DNA of 64,000 bases from Telmatospirillum siberiense (GCF_002845745.1 NZ_PIUM01000008.1:62001-126000), one strand, 5' to 3'. Counted from the stretch's first letter, positions 7,793 to 16,585 are shown. Program-made: numbers and translations. The notes: generated from the letters alone by a model not told the origin.

Positions 7793-8416
7793 TCAGAAAT
7801 GGTAATTCACACCAAGGCGGACCATATGGAATCGCGCCTCGGTATTGCCCCAATTGTCATTTTTGAAGCTATGGGAAATGTCGGTGTAGAGATATTCGCC
7901 CTTGGCCGACCAACTGGGCAGGAAAGCCCACTCCGCTCCACCACCCAAGGTCCATCCGCCCCGCATTCTGGTATTGATCCCATTGTCGACTTGGCCGAAA
8001 GCCAGGCCGGCGGTTCCATAGACCAGCGTGTTCAGCCCTGAGGGCGCGAACCCCGCCCGCAACCGCCCGCTGCCAAAAAGCGGTACGGTCGCTTTCGACT
8101 GGTCGGCACCGTTCTTGGACGACCCCTTGCCGGAAAACTCGACGTCGTTTTCGATGCCCAGGATGAACAGTGGCGACAGTTGGAAATTGTAGCCGATCTG
8201 GGCACCGCCGATCACACTGCTGCCGTCATAGCTGCTGGTGCGCCAGCCGTTTCTTGTCCAGTCGTCCTGCGAGCCGCTGCCGGACCCGAAATCGCCACCG
8301 ATGTTGACCCCGGCGTAAAATCCGCGCCAGGAGCTCTCCGCCGCGACCGTTCCCTCCGCCGCGACCGCCGTAGCCAACCCGCAAATCGTGCCGAATACCA
8401 AATGTCTGAGCGCCAT
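7793..8416 (-). CDS. Outer-membrane beta-barrel protein (Omp25/opacity-like)
   Basis: A 207-residue protein with an N-terminal signal peptide (ending near VAAEGTVAAES) and an eight-strand barrel pattern: WRGFYAGVNIGG, GAQIGYNFQLSPLFILGIE, GRLRAGFAP, LVYGTAGLAFG, GWTLGGGAEWAF, WSAKGEYLYTDIS and a terminal strand FHMVRLGVNYHF ending in phenylalanine, the usual assembly signal. Members of this family are small OMPs of unclear function in Alphaproteobacteria. It is convergent with araC, and a palindrome with AAAATAAACCG arms lies about 110 bases upstream. Confidence 0.85.
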   Translation of the reverse strand: MALRHLVFGTICGLATAVAAEGTVAAESSWRGFYAGVNIGGDFGSGSGSQDDWTRNGWRTSSYDGSSVIGGAQIGYNFQLSPLFILGIENDVEFSGKGSSKNGADQSKATVPLFGSGRLRAGFAPSGLNTLVYGTAGLAFGQVDNGINTRMRGGWTLGGGAEWAFLPSWSAKGEYLYTDISHSFKNDNWGNTEARFHMVRLGVNYHF

Positions 8417-8524
8417 ATCGCTGAATCTCCAATTGCCCTGGCCTTGAGTCCGCGAACGGCATCACCCACCCAGCCCGAGGCTTCCCTGGGAGCATATAAA
8501 CAGACCGCATGGCTTGTAAATGAT

Positions 8525-8552
8525 AAAATAAACCGTCTGGGCGGTTTATTTT
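8525..8552. promoter_or_regulatory. Palindromic operator-like site (TetR-type)
   Basis: AAAATAAACCG at 8525-8535 is mirrored exactly by CGGTTTATTTT at 8542-8552 around a six-base spacer. The ATAAACCG...CGGTTTAT layout resembles TetR-family operators. It lies between the outer-membrane barrel gene (start 8416, minus) and a small lipoprotein gene (start 8638, plus), so it could control either. No TetR gene is adjacent; the only one in the window is at 43563. Confidence 0.5.
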
Positions 8553-8637
8553 CTTGGGAAATTGATGCTAGGTTAGCACCAGCACGACCCTGAGAGGCAA
8601 AACCGCTCCGGGTCGATCAGAGAAAAGGATGAACCAG

Positions 8638-8826
8638 ATGATCAACCGTTTCCGAAGCTGGCGTCCGTTAGGAGCCCTGCTGGCTCTGGCCTTGGCCGCC
8701 TCCCTGTCCGGCTGCGGCGTCGCGGCTTTCCCGATTCGCGTCACCAGTGCCGCGGTCAAAGCCGTGCCGGTGGCCGGTCATGCGGCTGCGGCACCGCTGG
8801 ACGCGGCGGCCGACGTTATCGACTGA
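8638..8826 (+). CDS. Small lipoprotein
   Basis: A 62-residue protein with a positively charged N-terminus, a hydrophobic core and a lipobox (LSGC), so it should be lipidated and anchored in the envelope. The mature part (AAFPIRVTSAAVKAVPVAGH and then DAAADVID) resembles a family of very short proteobacterial lipoproteins with a VPVVGH-like motif; that match is from memory. Two ATGs, 8629 and 8638, are possible; AAAGG lies too close to the first and about 9 bases from the second, so I prefer 8638. Function unknown. Confidence 0.7.
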   Translation: MINRFRSWRPLGALLALALAASLSGCGVAAFPIRVTSAAVKAVPVAGHAAAAPLDAAADVID

Positions 8827-8836
8827 CACCAAATCA

Positions 8837-8868
8837 AGGGACGCTGATCGGAACCGATCAGCGTCCCT
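8837..8868. terminator. Hairpin between convergent lipoprotein and alcohol dehydrogenase genes
   Basis: A perfect 15-bp stem (AGGGACGCTGATCGG and its complement) closes on a two-base loop. It lies 10 bases after the lipoprotein stop and before the convergent truncated adh stop, so it may serve both. T-runs are weak. The TGATCGG/CCGATCA core recurs in the hairpin at 47064-47089. Confidence 0.6.
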
Positions 8869-8926
8869 CACGCGCCGGGCGGGATGCCTCAGCATCCTTG
8901 GGGCTACGCGCCAATGGTGGCGCGGG

Positions 8927-9664
8927 TCAGGCGGGCTCCTTCAACGATGCCATATCGATGACAAACCGGTATTTGACGTCACTTTTCAGCATGCGCTCAA
9001 AGGCCTCGTTGATTTCCTGGATCTTGATTACCTCGACGTCCGACGCGATCTTATGCTGCCCGCAGAAATCGAGCATTTCCTGCGTTTCGGCGATGCCGCC
9101 GATGATCGAGCCGACGACCGCGACGTTGGTGCCTTTGCCGACATTCCAGTGACGCAGTGGAGACCATGTGGTGATGCCGGCGCAGAGTAACGGTGCGCCC
9201 CCCTTGAGATCCAACCCGTCGGGGATCTTCAGAACGAACTGGTCCGACACCACGATCTTGTCGGAATAGCCGCCGTAGGTGGGACTGTGATCGTGACGAT
9301 CGACATCGTCATAGGTCAGGGTCGGATGCTCCTCGCAATATTGCTCCAGCCCTTGTTCACAGGCGGCACAGTGATGGCAGGAGTCGACAAGGCAGCCCAC
9401 TCCGACATGATCGCCCGGTTTGAAGCGATCAACATCCGATCCGACTCCGAGCACGCGACCGATGATTTCATGTCCTGGCACCATCGGAAAAATGCTGTTC
9501 CGACCCCAGTCATTATGGACATGATGCAAGTCGGAGTGACACACACCACAATAAAGGATTTCGATAACCACGTCGTCCGCCCGTGGATCTCGGCGCTCGA
9601 AGCGATATGGCTCAAGCGGCGCTTTTACGAATGGCGCGGCATAACCTGAAACCTTGATTGTCAT
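8927..9664 (-). pseudogene. Alcohol dehydrogenase with in-frame deletion of the Rossmann domain
   Basis: This is a paralogue of the dehydrogenase at 5504 but only 245 residues long. The catalytic (YCGVCHSDLH, GHE) and structural (CLVDSCHHCAACEQGLEQYC) zinc sites are intact. After VAVVG (residues 181-185) it jumps straight to SIIGGIAETQEML, which corresponds to residue 291 onward of the intact paralogue. About 108 residues, nearly the whole NAD(P)-binding fold, are missing without loss of frame. It cannot bind cofactor in the normal way and is best treated as a pseudogene, although the frame is clean and a copy of the shared 69-bp motif stands 37 bases upstream of its ATG (9664). Confidence 0.85.
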
Positions 9665-9700
9665 CTTTTTCTTTCTATACGCATTCGCGGCGAGAGACTC

Positions 9701-9769
9701 TTTAGCAGCTATAGACACGTGCGATTAGGTGGGAAGATCCGCATGGACTTATGAGACGCACTCATCAAT
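9701..9769 (-). promoter_or_regulatory. Shared 69-bp motif, copy B, upstream of truncated alcohol dehydrogenase
   Basis: Plus-strand reading: TTTAGCAG, 14 bases, GATTAG, 13 bases, CATGGACTTATGAG, then TCATCAAT. The spacing is identical to the other three copies. The near edge is 37 bases from the ATG at 9664. Confidence 0.65.
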
Positions 9770-9844
9770 GCCTGTGAGACGGCCAATAATGGATTAAGAA
9801 ATTTGGGGACGGACGACACCTCCGCCCCATTGCCTCACCCTCAA

Positions 9845-9973
9845 TCAGCGATCCCAGCTATAAGAATAATTGGCGAAAAAATCCTTTCCGCCGCCGGTAT
9901 TGGATGTGCAAGCCGCCACCAACAAAGCAATTGCGATGGATACAAAAATTGTCTTCAGTGATATATTTTTCAT
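9845..9973 (-). CDS. Very small lipoprotein (42 residues)
   Basis: The ATG at 9973 follows GGAGAGAAGTA, a strong ribosome binding site, which decides the start; the longer frame to 10108 is not supported. The peptide has a lysine near its start, a hydrophobic core and the lipobox LLVAAC, then a short polar tail rich in Gly, Asn and aromatic residues (FFANYSYSWDR). It should be an envelope lipoprotein with a mature part of about 20 residues. It is AT-richer than its neighbours and has its own copy of the shared 69-bp motif 86 bases upstream. Function unknown. Confidence 0.65.
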   Translation of the reverse strand: MKNISLKTIFVSIAIALLVAACTSNTGGGKDFFANYSYSWDR

Positions 9974-10058
9974 TACTTCTCTCCATTTAGTTACGGCGCA
10001 TTCTTGATATTGAGCAATTTTGCCAATACGTCTTCGCCGTTTTTTTTGCTGGCAATGG

Positions 10059-10127
10059 TTTAGCAGTTGTCGCAGACGGTGATTAGACGGCAAGAGTAAC
10101 ATAGACATATGAGGCTAATTCATGAGT
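10059..10127 (-). promoter_or_regulatory. Shared 69-bp motif, copy C, upstream of 42-residue lipoprotein
   Basis: Plus-strand reading: TTTAGCAG, 14 bases, GATTAG, 13 bases, CATAGACATATGAG, then TCATGAGT. It is aligned without gaps to the other copies and is closest to copy D. Confidence 0.65.
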
Positions 10128-10322
10128 GTGACGCAGAGGGGATGCCCGCCACCTTGCCGCCTTGAGCTTGTCTGGCACCCGCGGGCGCTGGCGAGAATCG
10201 CATTGGCCGCCTTGGCGGCGATGCCGGCACATCCATTCGTAGCGTTCAGCCGGCGTCGGAAATCAAGCTGGATACGACAGAAAAGCGGGGCGGCCAAAAG
10301 GTGGCGCGTGCTTTCGCGCGGC

Positions 10323-10391
10323 ATTCATGAGCGCACCTCATATGTCTATGCAAATCTAGACGGCTAATCGCCTGCAGTCTCTCCTGCTAAA
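10323..10391 (+). promoter_or_regulatory. Shared 69-bp motif, copy D, upstream of RND pump operon
   Basis: This copy is on the opposite strand: read from 10391 down, TTTAGCAG, 14 bases, GATTAG, 13 bases, CATAGACATATGAG, then TCATGAAT. The inversion keeps the same orientation relative to its own downstream gene, as in copies A-C. It ends about 215 bases before the proposed pump start. Confidence 0.65.
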
Positions 10392-10605
10392 TGTTCGGTA
10401 ACAGTCGGCGGTGAACCCTGCCGGCAAATGGGAGCCGACGAACAACGCTTCGTCGTCATTCACGTCTCAAGAATGTTGTGAAACCTCTGCCAGCTTTTCG
10501 CTATGGGCGAAAAAGGAATGGCGGACTGTTCGTAGGAGTGCGCCCCTTGCAGATGGTGACGTTAAACGATCGGCTTGCCGGCGGGCTCTGGTGGAGCTCT
10601 TGCAA

Positions 10606-13600
10606 GTGATTGGAATCGTTCGAACGGCCCTCTCCCGTCCGCTGACCTTCGTGGTCATGGCGATTCTCATCCTGATCCTGGGCGTGCTCGCCGCGATCCG
10701 CGCGCCGGTGGACATCTTCCCCGGCATTCGGATTCCGGTCATCGCGATCGCCTGGACCTACACGGGGCTCGCACCTTCGGACATGGAGGGGCGCATCATT
10801 TCGCCTTATGAGCGCGCGCTGACAAGCACGGTCAACGATATCGAACATATCGAGAGCCAGTCCCTGAACGGCATGGGCATCGTGAAAATTTTCTTCCAGC
10901 CCGGTGCCGACATTCCGACCGCGACCGCTCAGGTGACGTCCGTTTCGCAGACCATGCTGCGCCAGTTGCCGCCCGGCATTTCCCCGCCCCTCATCTTGAA
11001 CTATGACGCTTCGACCGTTCCGGTGCTGCAGCTCGCGCTCTCCGGAAAAGGTCTGTCCGAGGGACAGATGTTCGATCTGGCGATGAACCAAATTCGCCCG
11101 ACGCTGGTGACCATTCCCGGCGCGGCGCTTCCAGCTCCCTATGGCGGAAGCCAGCGCCAGATTCAGATCGATATCGATCCCTTGGCCCTGCAGTCGAAAG
11201 GCTTGTCGGCGCAGGATGTCGGCAATGCCATCGCCGCGCAGACGCAGATCACCCCGGCCGGCTTCGTCAAGATCGGCAGCTATCAATATGCCGTGCAGCT
11301 CAACAACGCCCCTGGATCGGTCGAGCAGCTCAACGATCTCCCCGTAAAGGTGGTGAACGGAGCCACGATCACCATGCGCGACGTGGCCCATGTGCGTGAC
11401 GGAACGGCGCCGCAGACCAATGTCGTCCATGTCGACGGTGGACGCTCGGTGGCGATGACGATCCTGAAGATCGGCGCGACGTCCACTCTCTCGATCGTCC
11501 AGGGGATCAAGGACGCATTGCCCAGGATTCAATTGACACTGCCCGATGCCCTCAAGATCGTGCCGATCGGCGACCAGTCGCTGTTCGTCAAGGCCGCGGT
11601 CAAAGGCGTGGTCGGCGAAGGCGTGATCGCCGCAGCCCTGACCTCGCTGATGATTCTCTTATTCCTTGGGTCCTGGCGCTCGACCGTGATCATCGCCATC
11701 TCGATTCCGCTGGCGATTCTCGCGGCGATCATCGGGCTGTCGGCGACGGGCAACACGCTCAATCTGATGACGCTGGGCGGCCTCAGCCTCGCGGTCGGCA
11801 TTCTGGTCGACGACGCGACGGTGACGATCGAAAACATCAACTGGCACCTCGAACAGGGAAAGAAGGTACACCAGGCGATCCTCGACGGCGCGCAGCAGAT
11901 CGTAACACCGGCGTTTGTTTCCCTGCTCTGCATCTGCATCGTCTTCGTGCCGATGTTCTTCCTGCCCGGGGTGTCGGGCTTCCTGTTCGTACCCTTGGCG
12001 CTGGCGGTCGTCTTCGCGATGATCGCCTCCTTCCTGCTCTCGCGCACCTTGGTGCCGACGATGGCGATGTATCTGCTCAAGCCGCACGCGGCCGACGACA
12101 CCGGCAAGCCGGAATCGCGGAACCCGTTGGCCCGCTTCCAGCGCGGATTCCAAGAGCGCTTCGAGCGCATCCATGCCCGATATGGCCAACTGCTCGAAAA
12201 GGCGCTTTCATCGCCGAAACCCTTTGTGCTGGGGTTCCTGGCGATCGTCGGGCTGTCCTTCCTGCTGTTGCCATTCCTGGGGCAGAATTTTTTTCCCTCC
12301 GTCGATGCCGGTTCCATCACGCTGCATGTCCGCGCCCCGATCGGATCTCGCATTGAAGAGACATCGGCGCAGTTCGATCGCGTTGCCAGACGTATCCGCC
12401 AGATCATTCCACCAGGCGAGCTGGTCTCGATGGTCGACAACATCGGCATGCCGAACAGCATCATCAATTCGGTCTACAATAATTCGGGCACGATCGGCCC
12501 GCAGGACGGCGACATCATGATCCAGCTGGCCGAAGGCCATGCGCCGACCGACGACTATATCCGCAAACTGCGCGAGGAACTTCCCAAGGCCTTTCCGGCC
12601 ACGCAATTCTCATTCCTGCCCGCCGACATGACCAGCCAGATCCTCAATTTCGGAGCGCCCGCCCCGATCGACATCCAGATCCTGGGGCGTGACGCCAAGG
12701 GCGGCGAGGCCTTCGCGCGCAAAATCCTGCGCCGCATTGCGAGCATTCCGGGTGTGGCCGACGCACGCATACAGCAATCGTCGCGCTATCCGCAGATCAA
12801 CGTGACGATCGACCGCAGCCGGATCGGCCAACTGGGCCTGACCGAGCGTGACGTGACCACCAGCGTCGCCAGTTCACTCGCCGGCACGTCGCAAACCGCG
12901 CCGGTCTTCTTTCTCAATCCGCAGAACGGCGTCTCATACCCCGTGGTGGCGCAAACACCCGAATATCGCGTCGGATCGATGGAGGATCTTGCCAATCTCC
13001 CGGTCACCGGCGCGGGCACCGGCACGTCCCAACTGCTCGGCGGTATCGGCAACATCGTGCGGGCCAATTCCGCGGCCGTCGCCTCCCACTACAATATCAC
13101 GCCCGTCATCAACATCTTCGCGACCCCCACCGGGCGCGATCTGGGCGCGGTCGCCAAAGATATCGGCAAAGTCCTTCAGGACCTCCAGGCCGAGGCGCCG
13201 AAGGGAACGACGGCCGTGCTGCGCGGCCAATACGCCACAATGAACACCGCTTTTTCGGGTCTTGCCTTCGGTCTGGTCGGAGCGATCGTGCTGATTTACC
13301 TGCTGATCGTCGTCAATTTCCAGAGCTGGCTCGATCCGTTCGTCATCATCACCGCCCTGCCGGGAGCGCTTGCCGGCATCGTCTGGATGCTGTTCACCAC
13401 CGGCACCACGCTGTCGGTCCCCGCGCTGATCGGCGCGATCATGTGCATGGGCGTGGCGACCGCCAATTCGATCCTGGTCGTCAGCTTCGCCCGCGAACGG
13501 CTCGCCGACGTCGGTAACGCGACCATCGCCGCGCACCAAGCCGGACTCGCACGCTTTCGTCCCGTCCTCATGACCGCGCTCGCCATGATCATCGGCATGC

Positions 13601-13794
13601 TGCCCATGGCCATGGGCTTGGGCGATGGCGGCGAGCAGAACGCACCGTTGGGGCGCGCCGTCATCGGCGGCCTGATCGTCGCCACATTCGCGACCCTGAT
13701 GTTTGTCCCCGTCATCTTCAGCCTTGCCCATCGGCGCAAGGCCGGCGCGCCCGATGCGGCCGAAGACAGAAATCTGGAGAAAGCTCATGTCTGA
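10606..13794 (+). CDS. RND efflux pump inner-membrane permease (HAE1 family)
   Basis: The proton-driven permease of a tripartite efflux system. The 1062-residue model starts at GTG 10606 (MIGIVRTALSRPLTFVV), which matches the family start and has GGAG 9 bases upstream; the frame extends to 10411 without homology. Twelve membrane segments and two large periplasmic loops fit the family. VGILVDDATVTIEN in TM4 keeps the two aspartates of the proton relay. In TM10 the segment GVATANSILVVSFA aligns with GLSAKNAILIVEFA of AcrB, so the relay lysine is alanine here, as in a subfamily of RND permeases. The gene is first in the operon, overlapping the membrane fusion gene by 8 bases. Substrates unknown. 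Confidence 0.93.
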   Translation: MIGIVRTALSRPLTFVVMAILILILGVLAAIRAPVDIFPGIRIPVIAIAWTYTGLAPSDMEGRIISPYERALTSTVNDIEHIESQSLNGMGIVKIFFQPGADIPTATAQVTSVSQTMLRQLPPGISPPLILNYDASTVPVLQLALSGKGLSEGQMFDLAMNQIRPTLVTIPGAALPAPYGGSQRQIQIDIDPLALQSKGLSAQDVGNAIAAQTQITPAGFVKIGSYQYAVQLNNAPGSVEQLNDLPVKVVNGATITMRDVAHVRDGTAPQTNVVHVDGGRSVAMTILKIGATSTLSIVQGIKDALPRIQLTLPDALKIVPIGDQSLFVKAAVKGVVGEGVIAAALTSLMILLFLGSWRSTVIIAISIPLAILAAIIGLSATGNTLNLMTLGGLSLAVGILVDDATVTIENINWHLEQGKKVHQAILDGAQQIVTPAFVSLLCICIVFVPMFFLPGVSGFLFVPLALAVVFAMIASFLLSRTLVPTMAMYLLKPHAADDTGKPESRNPLARFQRGFQERFERIHARYGQLLEKALSSPKPFVLGFLAIVGLSFLLLPFLGQNFFPSVDAGSITLHVRAPIGSRIEETSAQFDRVARRIRQIIPPGELVSMVDNIGMPNSIINSVYNNSGTIGPQDGDIMIQLAEGHAPTDDYIRKLREELPKAFPATQFSFLPADMTSQILNFGAPAPIDIQILGRDAKGGEAFARKILRRIASIPGVADARIQQSSRYPQINVTIDRSRIGQLGLTERDVTTSVASSLAGTSQTAPVFFLNPQNGVSYPVVAQTPEYRVGSMEDLANLPVTGAGTGTSQLLGGIGNIVRANSAAVASHYNITPVINIFATPTGRDLGAVAKDIGKVLQDLQAEAPKGTTAVLRGQYATMNTAFSGLAFGLVGAIVLIYLLIVVNFQSWLDPFVIITALPGALAGIVWMLFTTGTTLSVPALIGAIMCMGVATANSILVVSFARERLADVGNATIAAHQAGLARFRPVLMTALAMIIGMLPMAMGLGDGGEQNAPLGRAVIGGLIVATFATLMFVPVIFSLAHRRKAGAPDAAEDRNLEKAHV

Positions 13795-14947
13795 ACAGGG
13801 TAAAAGCCGGCTCAAACTGACCGGCGCGATCGTCGCCGTCGCCGCACTGGCCGTGGTGGGAAGCGGGATCACGAATCGCGTTCACAGCGAACGCGAGCTC
13901 GCGACCTGGACCACCGAGCAGGCGGTGCCGAACGTCTCGCTCATCCATCCGACGCCGGCCGTGGCGGGAAATGCGCTGAATCTGCCCGCCAGCCTTCAGG
14001 CATTGAACAGCGCCCCCATCTTTGCCCGCACGTCGGGTTATGTTCGTCAATGGCAGGTCGATATCGGCGATACCGTGCACCGCGGCCAACTGCTGGCGCT
14101 ACTCGACGCACCCGAAGTCGATCAGCAGCTCGCCCAGGCCCACGCCGACCTGCAAACGGCGCAGGCCAACCAGCAACTGGCCGGCTCCACCGCGGCGCGC
14201 TGGAGCAACATGCTGGCCAAGGATGCCGTGTCGAAACAGGAAACCGACGAAAAGCTCGGTGATCTGGCGGCGAAGACGGCCGTGACCAACGCTGCCCGCG
14301 CCAACGTCGCGCGGCTCGAGGCGCTCACCGGCTTCACCCGGCTCGTTGCCCCCTTCGACGGCATCGTGACCAGCCGCTCGGCCGAAATCGGCGCGCTGGT
14401 TACGGCCGGCAGCGCCTCGGCCACGCCGCTCTTCACCATCGCCGACATCAGCCGCATCCGCGCTTCCGTGCGCGTACCCCAGCTTTATTCCGCCGAGGTC
14501 CATCCGGGAATGGAGGTCAAGCTGACATTGCCCGAATATGCCGGGCGCATATTCCCGGCAAAGCTCACGCGAACGGCGCGTGCCGTCGACCCGGTTTCGG
14601 GCACGTTGCTGGTCGAGCTTGAAGCGGTCAACGCCGATTTGGTGCTCAAGCCGGGCGCCTATGCCCAAGCCAGTTTCCCGCTCAAGAAAACAGATAATAC
14701 CGTGACCCTGCCGCCCAGCGCGCTGCTGATTGGCGAACGGGGACCGCAAGTCGCGCTGATTGATAAGAACGGAAAGGCGACATTGCAGTCCGTCACACTG
14801 GGGCGCGACCAGGGTAAGTTCGTTGAAATCGTCGCCGGCCTGACAGCAAAAGACGCGGTGATCGACAATCCGCCGGATTCACTGCAGAACGGCGATGCGG
14901 TTCGGGTGGTGAGCGATGCGGAGGGGACGGTCCATGCCGCGGACTAA
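13787..14947 (+). CDS. RND efflux membrane fusion protein (HlyD/AcrA type)
   Basis: The periplasmic adaptor linking the permease to the outer-membrane channel. The 386-residue protein has one N-terminal membrane anchor (LTGAIVAVAALAVVGSGI), a biotinyl-lipoyl segment (ARTSGYVRQWQVDIGDTVHRG), a coiled-coil hairpin (DQQLAQAHADLQTAQANQQL), the second lipoyl half (RLVAPFDGIVTSRSAEIGALV) and beta-barrel domains. The ATG at 13787 follows CTGGAGA and overlaps the permease stop; it ends overlapping the OMF gene, so the three are translationally coupled. Confidence 0.93.
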   Translation: MSEQGKSRLKLTGAIVAVAALAVVGSGITNRVHSERELATWTTEQAVPNVSLIHPTPAVAGNALNLPASLQALNSAPIFARTSGYVRQWQVDIGDTVHRGQLLALLDAPEVDQQLAQAHADLQTAQANQQLAGSTAARWSNMLAKDAVSKQETDEKLGDLAAKTAVTNAARANVARLEALTGFTRLVAPFDGIVTSRSAEIGALVTAGSASATPLFTIADISRIRASVRVPQLYSAEVHPGMEVKLTLPEYAGRIFPAKLTRTARAVDPVSGTLLVELEAVNADLVLKPGAYAQASFPLKKTDNTVTLPPSALLIGERGPQVALIDKNGKATLQSVTLGRDQGKFVEIVAGLTAKDAVIDNPPDSLQNGDAVRVVSDAEGTVHAAD

Positions 14948-16391
14948 AACGGCGCTGACGCTGGTGGGGCTGATGGCGTTGGCCGGATGCTCGATGGCCC
15001 CCGATTATGCCCGCCCCCCCGTGGAGACGGGTGCAGCCTATAAGGAACTCGGCCCATGGCAGCAGGCCGGTACCGACGTCCCGCCGACGGGAAAATGGTG
15101 GGAGATGTTCGGCGACCAGATTCTGAACGGTCTTGAGGAAAAGATCGAAGCGGGCAACCCCAGCCTGGCTGCCGCGACCGCGCGCTACGCCCAGGCTTCC
15201 GCCCTCGTCGATCGCAACGGCGCGGCGCTTTTGCCTGAGATCGACATGGGCGCCCAGGTGGGACGGAGCAGGGTCTCCGCCGGCAGGCCGCTCACGGCGG
15301 GTGCGGCCGTCACCTACAACAACGTCGCCGTCGGTCCTTCGCTCAGCTACGAACTCGACCTGTTCGGCCGCGTCCGCAATTCGGTGCTCGCCAGCGAAAC
15401 GAGCGCCCAAGCGGCGCAGTCCGACCTGGCAGCGGTCCGGCTCGGACTGCAGGCGCAGCTCGCCAGCGCCTATTTCGACTTGCGCGGGCTCGACGCACGG
15501 ACCGTGCTGCTGCGGGAAACCGTCGAGGCCTATCAGCGCGCTTATGATCTGACCGACACGCGACATTCGGGCGGCATCGCATCGAGCGTCGACATCAGCC
15601 GCGCACAAACGCAGCTTTCGACCGCCAAGGCGGAACTTGACGCGGTCATCGGTCAGCGCGCGCGGGACGAACATGCCATTGCCGTGCTGCTGGGCGACGT
15701 GCCGTCGCGCTTCGCGCTCGCGGTCTCGGACGCACAGCCCTCGCCACCGCGAATTCCGGTTGGGATACCCTCCACCCTGCTCGAGCGCAGACCCGACGTC
15801 GCCGCGGCGGAACGGCGCGTGGCGGCGGCAAATGCCCAGATCGGCGTCGCCCGCGCGGCGATGTATCCCAAGATCACGCTGGGCGTGGCCGGCGGCTTCC
15901 AATCAATCCATGGCAATCTGCTCGATTCCTCGAACGGCTTCTGGTCGCTCGGACCGCTCGCCGCGACATTTCCGCTCTTCGACGGTGGCGCGAACCGAGC
16001 CAACGTCGATGTGACGCAGGCGCAATACGACCTGACCGTCGCCGATTATCGACAGACCGTACTGACAGCCTTCCGCGAGGTGGAAGACGATCTTGCGACA
16101 ACGCGGCATTACGCCGATCAGGAACGCAACCAGCGCGACGCCGCGGCCGCGGCCGAACGCACTCGCGATCTTGCTCTGACCCGCTATCGCGACGGCGCGG
16201 CGAACTATCTTGAGGTGGTTACCGCGCAAACCGCCGCGCTCGACGCCGAAAGAGCGCTCCTCGACCTGCACAGCCAACAGCTCAAGATCGCCACCGATAC
16301 GGTACGTGCATTGGGAGGGGGTTACCACGCCGACCCGGAAGCGGACCGGACTCCTGCTCCGTCAAGAGCCCAACGATCTGCTCTTCCGTGA
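14934..16391 (+). CDS. Outer-membrane efflux channel lipoprotein (NodT family)
   Basis: The outer-membrane factor of the tripartite pump. The 485-residue product has a lipoprotein signal (LMALAGC) and the two repeated OEP domains: WWEMFGDQILNGLEEKIEAGNPSL early on, LSYELDLFGRVRNSV, then SLLERRPDVAAAERRV-like TLLERRPDVAAAERRVAAAN and FPLFDGGANRANVDVTQAQYD. The ATG at 14934 follows GAGGGGAC and overlaps the adaptor stop. The gene order permease-adaptor-channel is the reverse of the commonest adaptor-permease-channel order. Confidence 0.93.
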   Translation: MPRTKTALTLVGLMALAGCSMAPDYARPPVETGAAYKELGPWQQAGTDVPPTGKWWEMFGDQILNGLEEKIEAGNPSLAAATARYAQASALVDRNGAALLPEIDMGAQVGRSRVSAGRPLTAGAAVTYNNVAVGPSLSYELDLFGRVRNSVLASETSAQAAQSDLAAVRLGLQAQLASAYFDLRGLDARTVLLRETVEAYQRAYDLTDTRHSGGIASSVDISRAQTQLSTAKAELDAVIGQRARDEHAIAVLLGDVPSRFALAVSDAQPSPPRIPVGIPSTLLERRPDVAAAERRVAAANAQIGVARAAMYPKITLGVAGGFQSIHGNLLDSSNGFWSLGPLAATFPLFDGGANRANVDVTQAQYDLTVADYRQTVLTAFREVEDDLATTRHYADQERNQRDAAAAAERTRDLALTRYRDGAANYLEVVTAQTAALDAERALLDLHSQQLKIATDTVRALGGGYHADPEADRTPAPSRAQRSALP

Positions 16392-16585
16392 GCCGATCGT
16401 CCTTCATATTCGACTTCCCCAGATGGAGGACGGGCTCCGGCAAAGCCTGGGCAAATTTTCCGGAAGCAGGTCAGCGTTGGGGCGTGTTGGCCGATGGCGG
16501 ACCCGCGAAAGCGTCTGGAATGGTTTCCGGCCTCGCGCCCGTGGCTGCCATTTGACATGGATGGAGCAATCGTCAATCTTCCGTC

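Larger units (their letters stand above)
9974..10605. other. Divergent intergenic region between small lipoprotein and RND pump
   Basis: Some 630 bases without a convincing gene. Two inverted copies of the 69-bp motif (10059-10127 and 10323-10391) flank about 195 GC-rich bases in which the open frames (for example 10122-10367) have neither a ribosome binding site nor recognisable protein character. The region seems to be a double, divergent control region. Bases 10392-10605 before the pump are open in frame with it but unlike the family. Confidence 0.5.

Noticed and set aside
10122-10367. Open frames between the two inverted 69-bp motifs
   Set aside because: No ribosome binding site and no recognisable protein character; it overlaps copies of the regulatory motif.
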